In this document: positions 25,201 through 37,530 of the stretch, in pieces
Numbering within the stretch: position 1 is the first letter of the stretch
Layout: every line of letters starts with the position of its first letter
NCBI RefSeq assembly: GCF_008831285.2
Contig: NC_045140.1
Span: forward strand, 20,336,370 to 20,400,369
Length of the DNA stretch: 64,000 nucleotides
Direction: 5' to 3'
Source of the DNA: Nymphaea colorata
Lineage: Eukaryota; Streptophyta; Magnoliopsida; Nymphaeales; Nymphaeaceae
Made by a program: the position numbers and the translations under genes
Notes under the pieces: generated by a model
Seen by the model: the letters and a program-made list of their open reading frames with translations, nothing else
Databases searched by the model: none
What the model was told of the DNA's origin: nothing

Positions 25201-28200
25201 ACATGCTCTTGAGAAGATACTCCAATTAGTCCAATCTACCCCTCCTACAGTTATTTATTCACTATATTTCAGACACTGGCGCCCTTTCAGATATTGTTCT
25301 TGAGAAAGAACTGAATATGTACTGCCATGCACCTCTTTTTGTGCATCATGTTGAGATGCACATTGCAAAAATGTGCCTTCTCTCAGACACGGACAAATTC
25401 CTGTTCATCTTGCTCTGAGATAATTCTTCTGAAAGGGTGGAATCCTGCTCATGCTCAATTATGTATCTCTTGGTCTACTTGAACATTGAAACTCACTAGA
25501 TAGATCGTCCGTTATGGTACACTTGTATGTTGGTTAATTACTATGTGACAGGAAAACATTCAGAGTTTCAGACTGGTCAAATTTGCAGTCAAGCATCGTA
25601 AGCCCAAAAGATTGAATAGAACAAATTTCATAACAATGATTATAGTAATCTTCCTCAATGAAGTCGGCTCATTAGGGAGAATTGTATCCCTGGAGAACAG
25701 TACGGGCATGCATGCACCTTTTGGTACACATGGTTCAAAAAAGTCCCCCCCCCCCCCATGATGGACAAGTTTATTTTTATTTGTACTTTCCACAAAATGA
25801 GATTTGGCCTGCTCTCCTAACCTAAGAAATGGAACTTAGCTCATTAAAAATCTTTTCCTGATGCAGTCTTTCATTGATATCCAAGTTGTGATGCCATTTT
25901 CTTGTTCCTGAATGGGCCTCTTCATTATTTAAGTTTATGCTCTACAGCAGATATAGACTCCCTCAAATTCCATTTGTTCATATAGGACAAATGGCCTTAC
26001 TGCCACCTTTTTTCTCCTTACAATCTTTTTCATGCCTCCAACCAACCAAATATTTGAAAGTTTTGAACATATTCATCACATTGTACCTGTATTTATTAAT
26101 AAAGTTAAGTTTATCAGATAATATTTATCTTTCATAAAGATTGACTCATTTGAGCATTTCAAGCTCCAAGTTATTCACTGTCAAAAGCCTAATGATTGCA
26201 ACCATTAAATCATACAAGAAAAAGCAAATGCGTCAAAAGAACAATATAGAACTCAAATTGACAGAACAGCAATTATGCTGTTACACAGAAGGTGCTGGTG
26301 TGCAGGTATGACTCCCAAAGTCAGAAATCTGAACACAATGCATATATGTTATTCATCACACTTTGCAAATGGACAAATCTGCTGCAGCCTCAAATCATAA
26401 AGCAATAAAGGTTTACAGGTCATGTATCCTATTCCTATACTGTCAGAAAAGAGAATTAGAGATACAGGTGACAGACAATCATTTAAAGAGATAAACTAAT
26501 AAAATTTTCCAGGAACAAGCTGCTAGACCCAAAAAATGATGTTTAGTGCAATCAAAAGTAAAAGTGAATGAGAAAAGAAAATAAAGTTGAGGTTGGACCT
26601 TTGGACACTTAGGCTCATGTGCCAAATCTCTTTCTGAAGCAGGTGCTTGGACAAAATCCACAAACTTGTTGATCAACTCAGAAAGAGCACTTGAGCCATT
26701 GATGAGATATGAATGAAGGGAACATCGAACAGCCACATGTGCAAAGAAATTATTATTTACTGTTAACGCTCTTAAATCTGTTAATTGCCCCGGCTTAATG
26801 TTTGGATAAGATGAGTACAAGTATGACATAATAAGATAATCTACAGCAGCATCTCCAAGAAACTCGAGCCTCTGTTCAAAGGCATAAACTGCAATCAGTA
26901 CATATTTTCTCTGCAACATTCAGTCTAGTGAGACTTTCATGCTAACCTGATAGCACCCTCCGTTATGCTTGCCAGTCGAAGAAGGATGGGTAAATGCCTG
27001 AACAAGCAATCCCTTATGCCGAAATTTGTAGCTTAATAAATTCTCTAATGACTCACAATCCACGAGATCCACCTGAGTCGATTTTCTCTGACTCTTCGGC
27101 CATGCACTGTGAACATCTTCAGGATCAAAGCTAACGGCAATCCCCATCCATTCAAGAAAAGCAAGTGCAGCCTTGAACCCAGAGTCAACTATAAAAGCGC
27201 CAACTAGAGCTTCTACAACATCTGCAATAGTTTTCCTGAACAGTATCTGATGAGACTTGCTGCACTTGATTGCAGAGGAATCTGCTCGATATTCAAATTC
27301 TCCATTTTCATTCCGACCATGAATCTTGGCTTCTGAATCACTGTCACACATCTCAGTATGCAGACGCCCATATGCAAAAAAATTGCATGGGTTAAAACAT
27401 TGATCACGGATGTATACCTGAACGGGAAAAGGGCAAGAGATTAAAGAAGTTAGACGTGCCATGGTAGAAACATAGGATGCTTTTTTATATATGTGTTTTC
27501 ATGAAATCAACCTTGCCTAATATTAGATGGCAATGAGACAAGCATAAACAAGACAGAGATAAAGCTGCATATTTTGAAGTTATCCAACACATAGTGCAAT
27601 AAAGCTTTGATAAACTACTATACATGCCCATGAAGCTAGCAACACAGATCACTTTAGGTGATAGATGACTTAGTATCTTTGTTTTTTAATGAGTTTAACC
27701 TAAACAAATTACTGTCATCTGTATATTGGTCAACTACTTGGAGAGATCTTGTTATTCCGCTGTAAGACATAAACTCCAGATCCCTCCATTAGACATTGAA
27801 ATGTCTGCATCATAATCTTCAGCTTGACCTTCTAATTTTGAGCATCAAAAATTGCATATTGTCCCCATTAATCACATTCTTTATTGAATAGAAAAGACAG
27901 ATTCATTCACTTTAGATGCTGAGCAAAAAGTTAAGAATTCTATCATCCCCGAGTGCCATAAGTTCATCTCAATGACATTTCAGCTATGTGACACAGGTAC
28001 ACCAGTTTTGCCCAGGTACCCGTGTCGGTACGTGGGTACGGCGACACAGGTACGGGGTACGGCTGCATTTTAAAACTTTTAAAATTATATTTTCAAACTT
28101 AATTTTTTCTCTAATTTTTTATTTTTCCCTTCTTTTATATTTCCCTTCCAATAAGATTCTACATTTTCCTCTCATTTTTCTTTAATTTTGAGATTTTTTG

Positions 28201-31200
28201 AAGATTATAAGACTATTAATGTTTTTTTTTTCATTTTATCATTTTTGAGAATATAAAATTTGTGTACCCGCGTACCCACAATTTTCAAAATTGCCCTGTC
28301 CGAACCCGTACTAGGGTACCCGAGCCCGTATCGTACCCGCACCCACGTGATAGCATTTTAGTAAGCTTTGGCATGCATTGGCACCACAAAGAGGATAGCA
28401 TTTCAATACGCTCTGGCCTGTAGTTGGCACAACAAAAAGGGCCAACCATATTTGATCATTTAATCAAAGGATAGCATATTTGCAGATAAACAATATTGCA
28501 AGCCATTCATCCTGAGGTATTAGATTATATCCAGCAAGTGAACTAGGTACTCATCTAGAATGACCTGGTACTCTTCAAAGAAAAGAAAAAGGAAATAAGT
28601 ACTACATATGATGTCGCATCACATTCAATTAAGGAATACAAGTTATGGTCCCAGAAAAAAAAAACAAAAAACTCCAGGAAAGACCTTCTTCATATTGCCT
28701 ACCACTACCAGTTTCACTTCCACCAGACAATAATGTTGAGAACATAGTCACAAAATCGTTCTTCAGTCCCAATCTACGAGGCATTTCTCAGAAACCTTCA
28801 TATGGTTGTTTTTCTTAGGCAAACCTCAGGAACTTATAAAAGATTGAACCAAGAAAATCTAAAAATTAAATGAAGAACTAAAATGAAGACATAAACAATG
28901 AAAATATAAGTGACTAAATAAGTAAGACTTCTGCTTCTTCTTCACACAGGGAAGAAATCTTCAAGCAGGCTTCTTCAGTGTAGCAGAGGTTCTTTGCCCT
29001 TCATGAAGTCTTCGTGCAAGTTAGCAGCTTCAGGAAAGAAAAGGAGGGCTCATGATGCCCTATTTTGTTTTAAAACCCTAATTTTCTTAAGTACTTAAGT
29101 TGCCTTTAAAGTTCAATCTTCACCCTAAGATTTTCTTTACATTTTTTTGTCAATTTTAAAATTTCAAGAGACATGCAGGTGAAAAGGGTTTTGTTACACA
29201 ATAATTACAACAACTTTGCACAAAATTTATTTTGACAATATTGTGAAAAGATTATAATATTTTCCTAATAAAAATGCTTTCCTTTTTTTGGCCGATAAAC
29301 CTGCATAAGTTTCAAAACATCTGGGATTTATGACTATAGTTCAAGGATCATACAAGCAAATCATTTAGCATAAAGAAACACTCTAGAAGCTTTTCCAAGA
29401 ACAGAGTCAAATGATGGTCAAAAGAATATACATTTAAAAGACAAACTACAGGATGTCACTAGAATACCATCTTACCTGCAAGTTTCTCCTAACAGCCAAT
29501 GTGTACAGATTAAGATTTTTGACAATGCTGGAACGTGTGTCTGTCAGTCGCCCTTCATTTAATGCTTCTTTTGAAAGGAATAGGTGCCTGCTAACAGCAT
29601 ATTTGAGAAATGAATCACCAAGTATTTCTAATCTTTCTAAAGAAAAGCGCTCCAAGCACTTCTCTGTAGTCAAGGCTTCCAAAACCTGCAGACAAGCCCC
29701 TACTTCAGGATCAGTAATCTCTCTCATACATTAGAAAAAACTAAAAAGTGAAATATTTCAGCACATGTGAAAGTTAAATTGACTAAAGTAACCAACTCCT
29801 CTGTCATTGATAGATATATTTCAGAAAGCATAGGTCTTACACGATTAGCTGTAACTTGGGATCCTTCAGGAAATGAAGCCGATAACAATTCCTTCAGCTC
29901 AATCGCAACTAGCAAACTTTCCAGTCTGTGCATTAAAGAAGGCAAAAGTGACAGTGAACTCCCAATATCCTTAGCAAAGTCTTTTATCTTCAAGATGCAA
30001 AGTTCGGGGGGGAGCTCTACAAAGCTCTCCTCCTCTTCACGTGCTTCTAGCAACAGAAATGGAATGACAACCAGTCAGTATGCTGTTCAACAGTCTTTTC
30101 AGGAGAAGAAAGTTTTTCTCTTGACAACAATTACACATGACAGAACAATCATTATCTAAACACAAGAAAATAAAACAGCCTGCATCAAATAACACAAACA
30201 ATAGAAATGCAATATTTCTATTTACTATCCACTGTGGTCAGAAGGTAAATAGATGTCTGCAAAAAGATAATAAAATGACTGTCAATGGTGATCAACACAT
30301 AGAGCAGTCACAAATGAAGTATCATGTACCATAAAGGACCAATAATTAGCTTTTGACATACAACCAAAGAAAAGCATGGTCATTTGGTATAGTGATGCAC
30401 AACGTGCATGAAGTCCCTTCCTATGTTTCCGGGCTGGTTTGTGTGCATGCTCAAATTTGAGAATTTGAAGAAGATACAAAATCAGCAACAAGGATCTCCA
30501 CTACCATTACCTGAACTGTTGTCTACACGATTGTACAACAAATTATGCAACGAGCAAAGTTGTTTGGCCTTCAAAAGTGGTTGTTCTGGACATTTCAAGA
30601 CAATGTCGAACCTGTTGAGAAAGGAAAGACAACATAAGAGGCTCCAACGGCAAACTATGAAAACTATATAATTATGTAAAGAACTTGAAAAATATATATA
30701 TATAAACTTCCTAGTCCTGTTGGGACTTACAAGAGAATGGTAATCCAGTCCATAGTCACCAATAATGTCTCTGAGTTTTAAACGGCGATGTTTTTCTCAG
30801 GTATAATACGGCGAGCTTGAAAAAATAGGAAAAATATGGTAAATTTTTAAAAATTTTAAAAAACTAAAAATAAGAGAAAAATAAAATAAGTGAGAAACTA
30901 ATAACACAAACATCAAAAGATAAGTAGATTTGCAACAAATAAAAAATAGAAAATGAAAAAAAAAACTGTTTGGCATTAAAAAAAATGAAAAAAAACACGT
31001 TAAAAACGTGTTTTTTCTTTTTAAATGTTTTTTTTTTAATGTGTTCTTTTTGTAGTTTTAAACGGCCATTTAATTTATCACATATTTTTCGAAAAAAATG
31101 TGTTTTCTGTGACTATGGTCCAGGCCTACAAATAAAACATAACACTGTTGAGAACAAGAAAATAAGTGCAATGAACACCGAAGTTCTACTTCAGTAATAG

Positions 31201-34200
31201 GTAAAATATTTCTTTTTAATTATTTATGAAAAAACTTGTTAAATTGTTAAATTTGTTTAAATAAAATAATTAACACAAGAATCTACACTAGATGCTGGAA
31301 AGTAGAATCACCAGCACCAAAAGAAAGACAAAACAAATGGAAAAATCATGAGCATGCCATTGGTCACACTCTTCCTTAAGTCATATATATATTCATCATG
31401 AGAAACCGAGGAATTTCAAAATGGAGTAGCGAAACTCATCACACAACCACCTCAATGACTATGTATCTAGATATGTTATATTTATGTACATATGTATTAA
31501 CATTATTGTTATTATTATTATTGTTATTACTGTTATTATTATTATTATTAGATACACTATATAAGCTGCAATCTGTATTTTTCTTTTTTCAGTTCTCTAT
31601 TTTTTCAACTTTCACTTTTTGTATTTTTTTATCTTTTTTTTTACTATTAAGCTAGCTGTTCAAGTCCTAGCAGCTAGTTCAACAATCAGCTGAACTAGCT
31701 GCTGGGGCCTGCAATGTGTAGCAGTTGTAAGGTCTTCTCTCCTCCATTTTATATAAACTCCACAAAGATTTACAGTTCAGCATGTTTTCATCCTGTTTAT
31801 GCCATAATTCAATCATTTTATTCGTCTTGAGTGTCTCAAATATGTGTGGTGGAGTGTTGATCTTTTGCATATAGTTCCTTCTTCTTTAGTCCTTTGTGAT
31901 TAAGTGTATCTGGCAGACTTGCTGACAATTTGATGTGCTTGAGAAGCATCTCATTACACTATCAAAGATCGGCTGTTAATGACTAAGTGCTTGCCATGGT
32001 CATTCTTGTTACTGTCTCTAGAAGCACGCCATCCTTTTGACTCTCCAAATGTGTTTTGAAGAAGCTTCTAATCAAGTGTTCTTCTTTTTGTGTCATTGAA
32101 AACAGGCTGAAAAAGAACCCATTCCCATCATTTTAAATTCACTAATTCAATAATTCCTCTTGAGAAGCATCTTCATAGCAACAGGCTTAAGTGACATGCG
32201 AGCAGTACAACATGAAAGTCTCAACTAAACTCACAAGTCACAACAGTTCATGGATAACAAAATGATAGCATGGCTCTGAAACAAACAAGACGCAAATAAT
32301 TGTCGCAGAATAGCAGGATTTATGAATACCATGGATGCGAAGTTTGCATCTCATCTTGTGAAATGACAGAGGCTTGGGTATTTCTTAGAAGTCAATTTGT
32401 GCAACAAGAAGGAACAAGACAACTATCTTCAGAAGAAAATAAGGTCAACTAAACAAGGTCAACTAAACAGGGTGAAGGAGTGATAAGGATTACACAAGGT
32501 CTTTTATTCTCCCATGGGATGAATGAACTAGTACTCTTAGAATCTTAATGGGAAGGTGGAGGCTGGGGCCATTGAAATGAGGGGAAAAAAATGGAGAGAA
32601 AGAAGTGAGAGCTTCATTATTCATAAAGTTTCAATGTTATCAGCAGATGAGCCGCTTGCAGCAAGATAAAGATCATGTTTTCTTGTTGTATAAAGAGCCA
32701 GCAAGCATGTGAGAACATATAGACCTCCACAATCTTTTAAAAAATAAAAATACAAGAGGTAGAAGAAGTATCATTTGTCATTTTGGCAAGGAACAGGGAC
32801 ATATTACGCCTGATTGTGTCTAACTGAAAAAAGAAACTGGCCACTCAATGGAAGATGAAACCAAGAAAGAGAAAATGAATAAAAGGAAAATTTATTTCTC
32901 AATTCACAATTAGCAGAAACACTCCAAAAGTTTTAAGAAAAACTCTTGATCAACTTCCAAAGTGGCTATATCTTTTGGGGTTCCATCGACCTTTCTTCCT
33001 TTCAGTATGAGTTTTTGGGTACTTGACTCATGAGCTTTTCTTTTCATATGCTCTCAATGAGAACATAATAATTTTCTCATTTAGACATTTTATCAGTTTC
33101 AGGTTCATTTTCTCATCTATGGTTCATTGGGTGAAAGATTGTTAGTCAAGCAAGCTGATGGGACTTGAAGAAGCCATATAAGACAGAGATGTCTACTACA
33201 TGGGCTGTTTAGAAATTCCAAGTCAAGATATGTCTGAGGAGCATTTCGTTACACTTTGATGCAGAATGAAAACAGAATCAAATCTTGTAACTGGATCTAG
33301 TTAGTTTTTAATACTTGTAAATGAATCCAGATCCGCAATCCCATCCCTTTCTCTATATAAACAGACGTTGGTCCATTTTGTATGGACGGTCAAAAAGGTT
33401 GAAGTTGAAAGAAATGAAATGCAAGCTTTTCTTAGTTTCCTTTGTTCTTCCATTTAGTTTTGTCATTTGCTTGAAGTAGTTTGTTGTTTTTCTCTCCTGT
33501 TATTCTTCCCTTTCGTAAGTTATAATTAGTGTTAAGCATAGTTTTAGCTTAGTCTTGAATGCAGTTGGATTAAGATCAGTTAATCTTGATCCTTTTTGCA
33601 TTACACTTGGAGCATTTATTGACAAAATCCTAAATGATGTCAACATTTTCAAGACTACTTTACATGAATAAAGCTCATTGTCACATCTACCAATGACCCA
33701 AGAACAGGAAAAAGAATATCCATGATTGTACAACCAGATAGTTAAAGGATCATCATTATCAAAATGCTTGATGATCATTGCCAGTACAGTTCTTTTCCTA
33801 AAAGTAAATGTCAAAATCAATCAACAGATGCATGAAAGTTTGAAATATGCAGTGAGCAACACTGGTGCATGACCAACCATGAAAATTTGCTTCTTGTTAC
33901 CCAAAACTTCCAGTGAATTGGTTCAAAGAAAAAGGAAAAAAAAACAGCAAGGTATATTACTTACTTGTTCAAGAAGTACTCAGCATAATTTAAAGCTTTT
34001 GAATCATTGAATGTGCTATATCCGTTCATTTGATGAAGAATATCACTGATAAAGAAGAATCGACCATTATGGGGTGTAAATACCAGGCTGTCCAAGATTT
34101 CACTTTCAGCTACAGGACCGTTAGCCAATTGCAAAACACTGGAACCATTAAGAGACTGATCCAGAATATTTCTTTCTTGGTTAAATGTAGGAGATGATAA

Positions 34201-36303
34201 ACAATTTCTCACTGTACCCCAGTCTACTGTCAATCGATCATCAGTATCTTCAACTTGTTTAAGAGGTAGCATCAAATAGTATGTTGAAGAGCTCAATTGG
34301 CATGAATCATGCTTACCCAATTGAACATAGTTATCTCTAAGCTCTGACCTGTCAAGCATGAGTTTGAGGCACATTTCTTGAAATCTCCCACCCTCCATCC
34401 TCTGCCAACATTACAAAATAAGGAAATATGAAAAGGGATAAATATAAATTCATAGTCTGTTCTACCTGGAAGTGGCTTACCTCAGTTTCACTAAATGAAA
34501 TTACCCCAGATGGGATAAGTTTTGTTTCCACAATTCTACCATGAGAAAGATGAAGGTCAACTTTCATATCTTCAGCTTCTTTGGGAAGAGGAAGTGCCAA
34601 AAAGAGACCAAATCTTCTGTAGCACCGATCCCTTGGCTTAGGAACAAAGTTCATATGATAAAAATGAAATGTGAGATGAGAAGCAGATCCCCTCCAGTCC
34701 ACTTGAAGTGCAGAAGGTACTACTGTTTCATGAAGCTCTGCTCTGGATAAGTCATCTACATGTAGCATCATGGTCATTCGAAAGAACCAACTAAAGTAAC
34801 AACAGAAAGAGCTTAATGGACATAAAAGAACCTGTACCCCTAGAATTTACAAGCTTATCATGTGGATTTTCTGAAAATATTTCAATCTCTTCCTTTGGCG
34901 TTGGCAAAAGATGGTCCGTCAGGGAACCTAACTCATACAGCTTCTTACATGCTAGAAGAGAAGCGGCTCTTTTTGCATCCTCTTTTGAAGCACATGATGG
35001 CCCCTCAACAGAATGAATGGGGGCATTGGAAGGGAGAACCACATGACAAGTGACACCATCCAAATCATCAAGATAAAAGAACTCTGGGACAGGATTAAGG
35101 TATCTGCGCATACCAGGAAAAAGTGATCCTGAGAAGCTAAATAAGGATCATTCAGACAGATAAGCTCGGACATACCTAGATAAGAAAACATGGAGTAATT
35201 TAAAAAAAGAAGAAAGCAAACCCATACTCATCATGTGGGAGTCTTGAACAATAGTGATGCAGTAAAGACACACTGCATGCACTACTAATGGAAGCACCAG
35301 TCTTTTCGACTTTATAAATTGAATCTTCTACGACATCAAAAGTTTCATCAGATGTCCGGTTCAAAATTTCATTGTTCATATGTTTTTCACCAGAAATGAA
35401 ATCATTGACCAGATTTAGCTCATCGATATTGTTCCTACATCAGATGACAAAATTTCTAATGTAAGCCAAGAGAAAAGAGACTTAATATAACAGAAAAAGA
35501 GAAAATTAAGGGCATGTTTTAATAGCAGTAAGAAAGGTCTCAAACAGAATATCCCAAGACCTTTTGCTCATCGCTTTTCTTTGCACCCTTAAGGGTGTGA
35601 CAGAAATTCTGGAAGAGGGTGTAGTGTCAGAAGAGCCATAAAAGAAAAATCAGAGGAAATGGTGAAGGGTGTTTCCATGTCAAAATGTGGAGGGGATGCT
35701 CAAGACAGAAGGTCTGTCTCAGACCATTTATTCCAACATTCAAACATGCCCTGAGTTCCATGTAAGAACACTTGGATCCTGCAGGCAGAAAACAAATGGA
35801 GATTTACCTCTCTACTAGAAGAAGGTATTCAGACTCCTGCATGCGAGCACGACCTCTGGATTGTATATAGCTGGCCACTGTTGATGGCAAGTCAAATCGA
35901 ATAATGAGACAACATGTTTGAATATCAAGGCCTTCTTCAGCAACGTTGGTTGCAAACAACAGATTAACCTAATAGAGAACAAGCAAATGTAAGACAGGAA
36001 AGAAACATAAATGCGAAAAGCTGTGTTAAGAAGATAATGAAAGTCTTGATGTATTTTTTTTCTTGAAGATGCACTCACAACCAGAATTTGTGTAACATAG
36101 TATGACCACATTTTGTTGAAGTTACTAAAACCTAAGATGTCAAAATTCGTGAATCAGACACAGTCAATCAAGGGGCTAAAAACACTAGTCATGACTAATG
36201 GGGATTAGTTGGTTTACTAAAATAAAATCAATAAGGTGTAGAAGCACAATATTTGGTGTGCCAAAAGCAACATAAGGCAGAATATTATAATTCATCAGAA
36301 ACG

Positions 36304-36348
<45 letters not shown>

Positions 36349-36601
36349 ATTGGGAAATTTGAACTTATGATAACAAAACCAAATAGATACAGAGGCATCT
36401 GCACAAATCAATAAAGATAAACTATAAATGCACACAGTGACACAATATCTGCTTCCCAAGACAACTGATAGCTGTAGATCACAGACTGATCAAAAGGTAT
36501 TACATAAGAAAATTTTGACAGTTGATTAGATATACTAATCATAATAATAATAAGCAGAAGGAGGAGGAGGCTACACACACACATAGCGAGAGAAAGAGAG
36601 G

Positions 36602-36645
<44 letters not shown>

Positions 36646-37464
36646 GGAAGAAAGAAAGAAGAAGAATGTCCAAGTCAACCAACAGGTCCTCAATCTATGC
36701 TCAGCAACTTGGAGGCCAAGGACTAGTTGGTGGACTAGCAACCAGACGGGACCAACCAGTTGCTAGTTTAACAATATAGAATCATAAATTAAAACAAAAA
36801 AACAATCAAAAACTAAAGAGAGCAGAACAATGAACAAGTTTTTCTATTATTCCATTTTCCTTATCTTTTGAAACATAAGAATGAAAAATATGTAGTTGCT
36901 AAATCCTCATCCTACACTTATCATCTCTTTGTCCAACTAAAATGAAGTGTGTAATGATACATCATAGGATGCCCTAAAGTTTGCACATGCATGATCGATC
37001 TAAAAATGTGTTACATAGAAATACGATGATGCAATTGTAATGAAACAGCAGCAGTAGATGTAAACTAGATTCAACAATAATCTAGAATGAACAGTTGGAT
37101 CTCAATAATCAAGAAACACAGGAGCTACTTCAAGCTCTAAAAACAAAGCTCCCAAAGTAACAGAGACGAAAAACCATTAAAAGAAAATCAAACTACAAAA
37201 GCTTAGAAAGTTAGAACACAAAGGCTCAGCCTCAATATATGGGAAAGGTGTTAGCTATGGAGCTAAGTCGCATGGGTGCTTTGAAATGACCCCTGCACCC
37301 ATGTCAAAGAGACGGGTGTGCATATGCAACCACAAGTGCAACCCCGACTGGGCACTAGATGCAATCAACACGTGTCCGGTGCAGTCTGCTGCACCCAGAC
37401 CACCATTGTCCCTTTTTAGGTGTGGTTTGTCCTGCCTTTTTTCCCCTCTTCTCTCTCATTCCCT

Positions 37465-37530
<66 letters not shown>

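Larger units (their letters stand above)
13328..30046 (-). other. DCL4: DCL4 exons 18-22: tandem RNase III domains and first dsRNA-binding domain
   Basis: RNase IIIa has E1039 and D1043 (ERLEILGD) and D1155 and E1158 ([10 protein letters not shown]). RNase IIIb has E1249 and D1253 (RLEFLGDA) and D1341 and E1344 ([11 protein letters not shown]). All eight metal-binding acids are present, so both cleavage sites should be active. [11 protein letters not shown] helix precedes the IIIa second acid pair. Exon 22 also holds the start of a dsRNA-binding domain (residues about 1382-1446) ending [16 protein letters not shown]. The 12.9-kb intron 21, between exons 21 and 22, separates the two halves of RNase IIIb. 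Confidence 0.93.
30511..35434 (-). other. DCL4: DCL4 exons 13-17: Dicer dimerisation (DUF283) and PAZ regions
   Basis: Residues about 520-950. Exon 13 ends with the [14 protein letters not shown] segment typical of the dimerisation fold, which continues in exon 14 ([14 protein letters not shown]). Exons 15-17 cover the platform and PAZ regions, with [13 protein letters not shown] and [14 protein letters not shown] in exon 16 and [18 protein letters not shown] in exon 17. PAZ boundaries are inferred by position. Intron 12 contains a Tourist-like MITE; intron 16 (3.35 kb) contains old retroelement debris. Confidence 0.85.

Noticed and set aside
36522-36779. Arg/Glu-rich open frame
   Set aside because: It is built on a GA microsatellite; I saw no conserved part.
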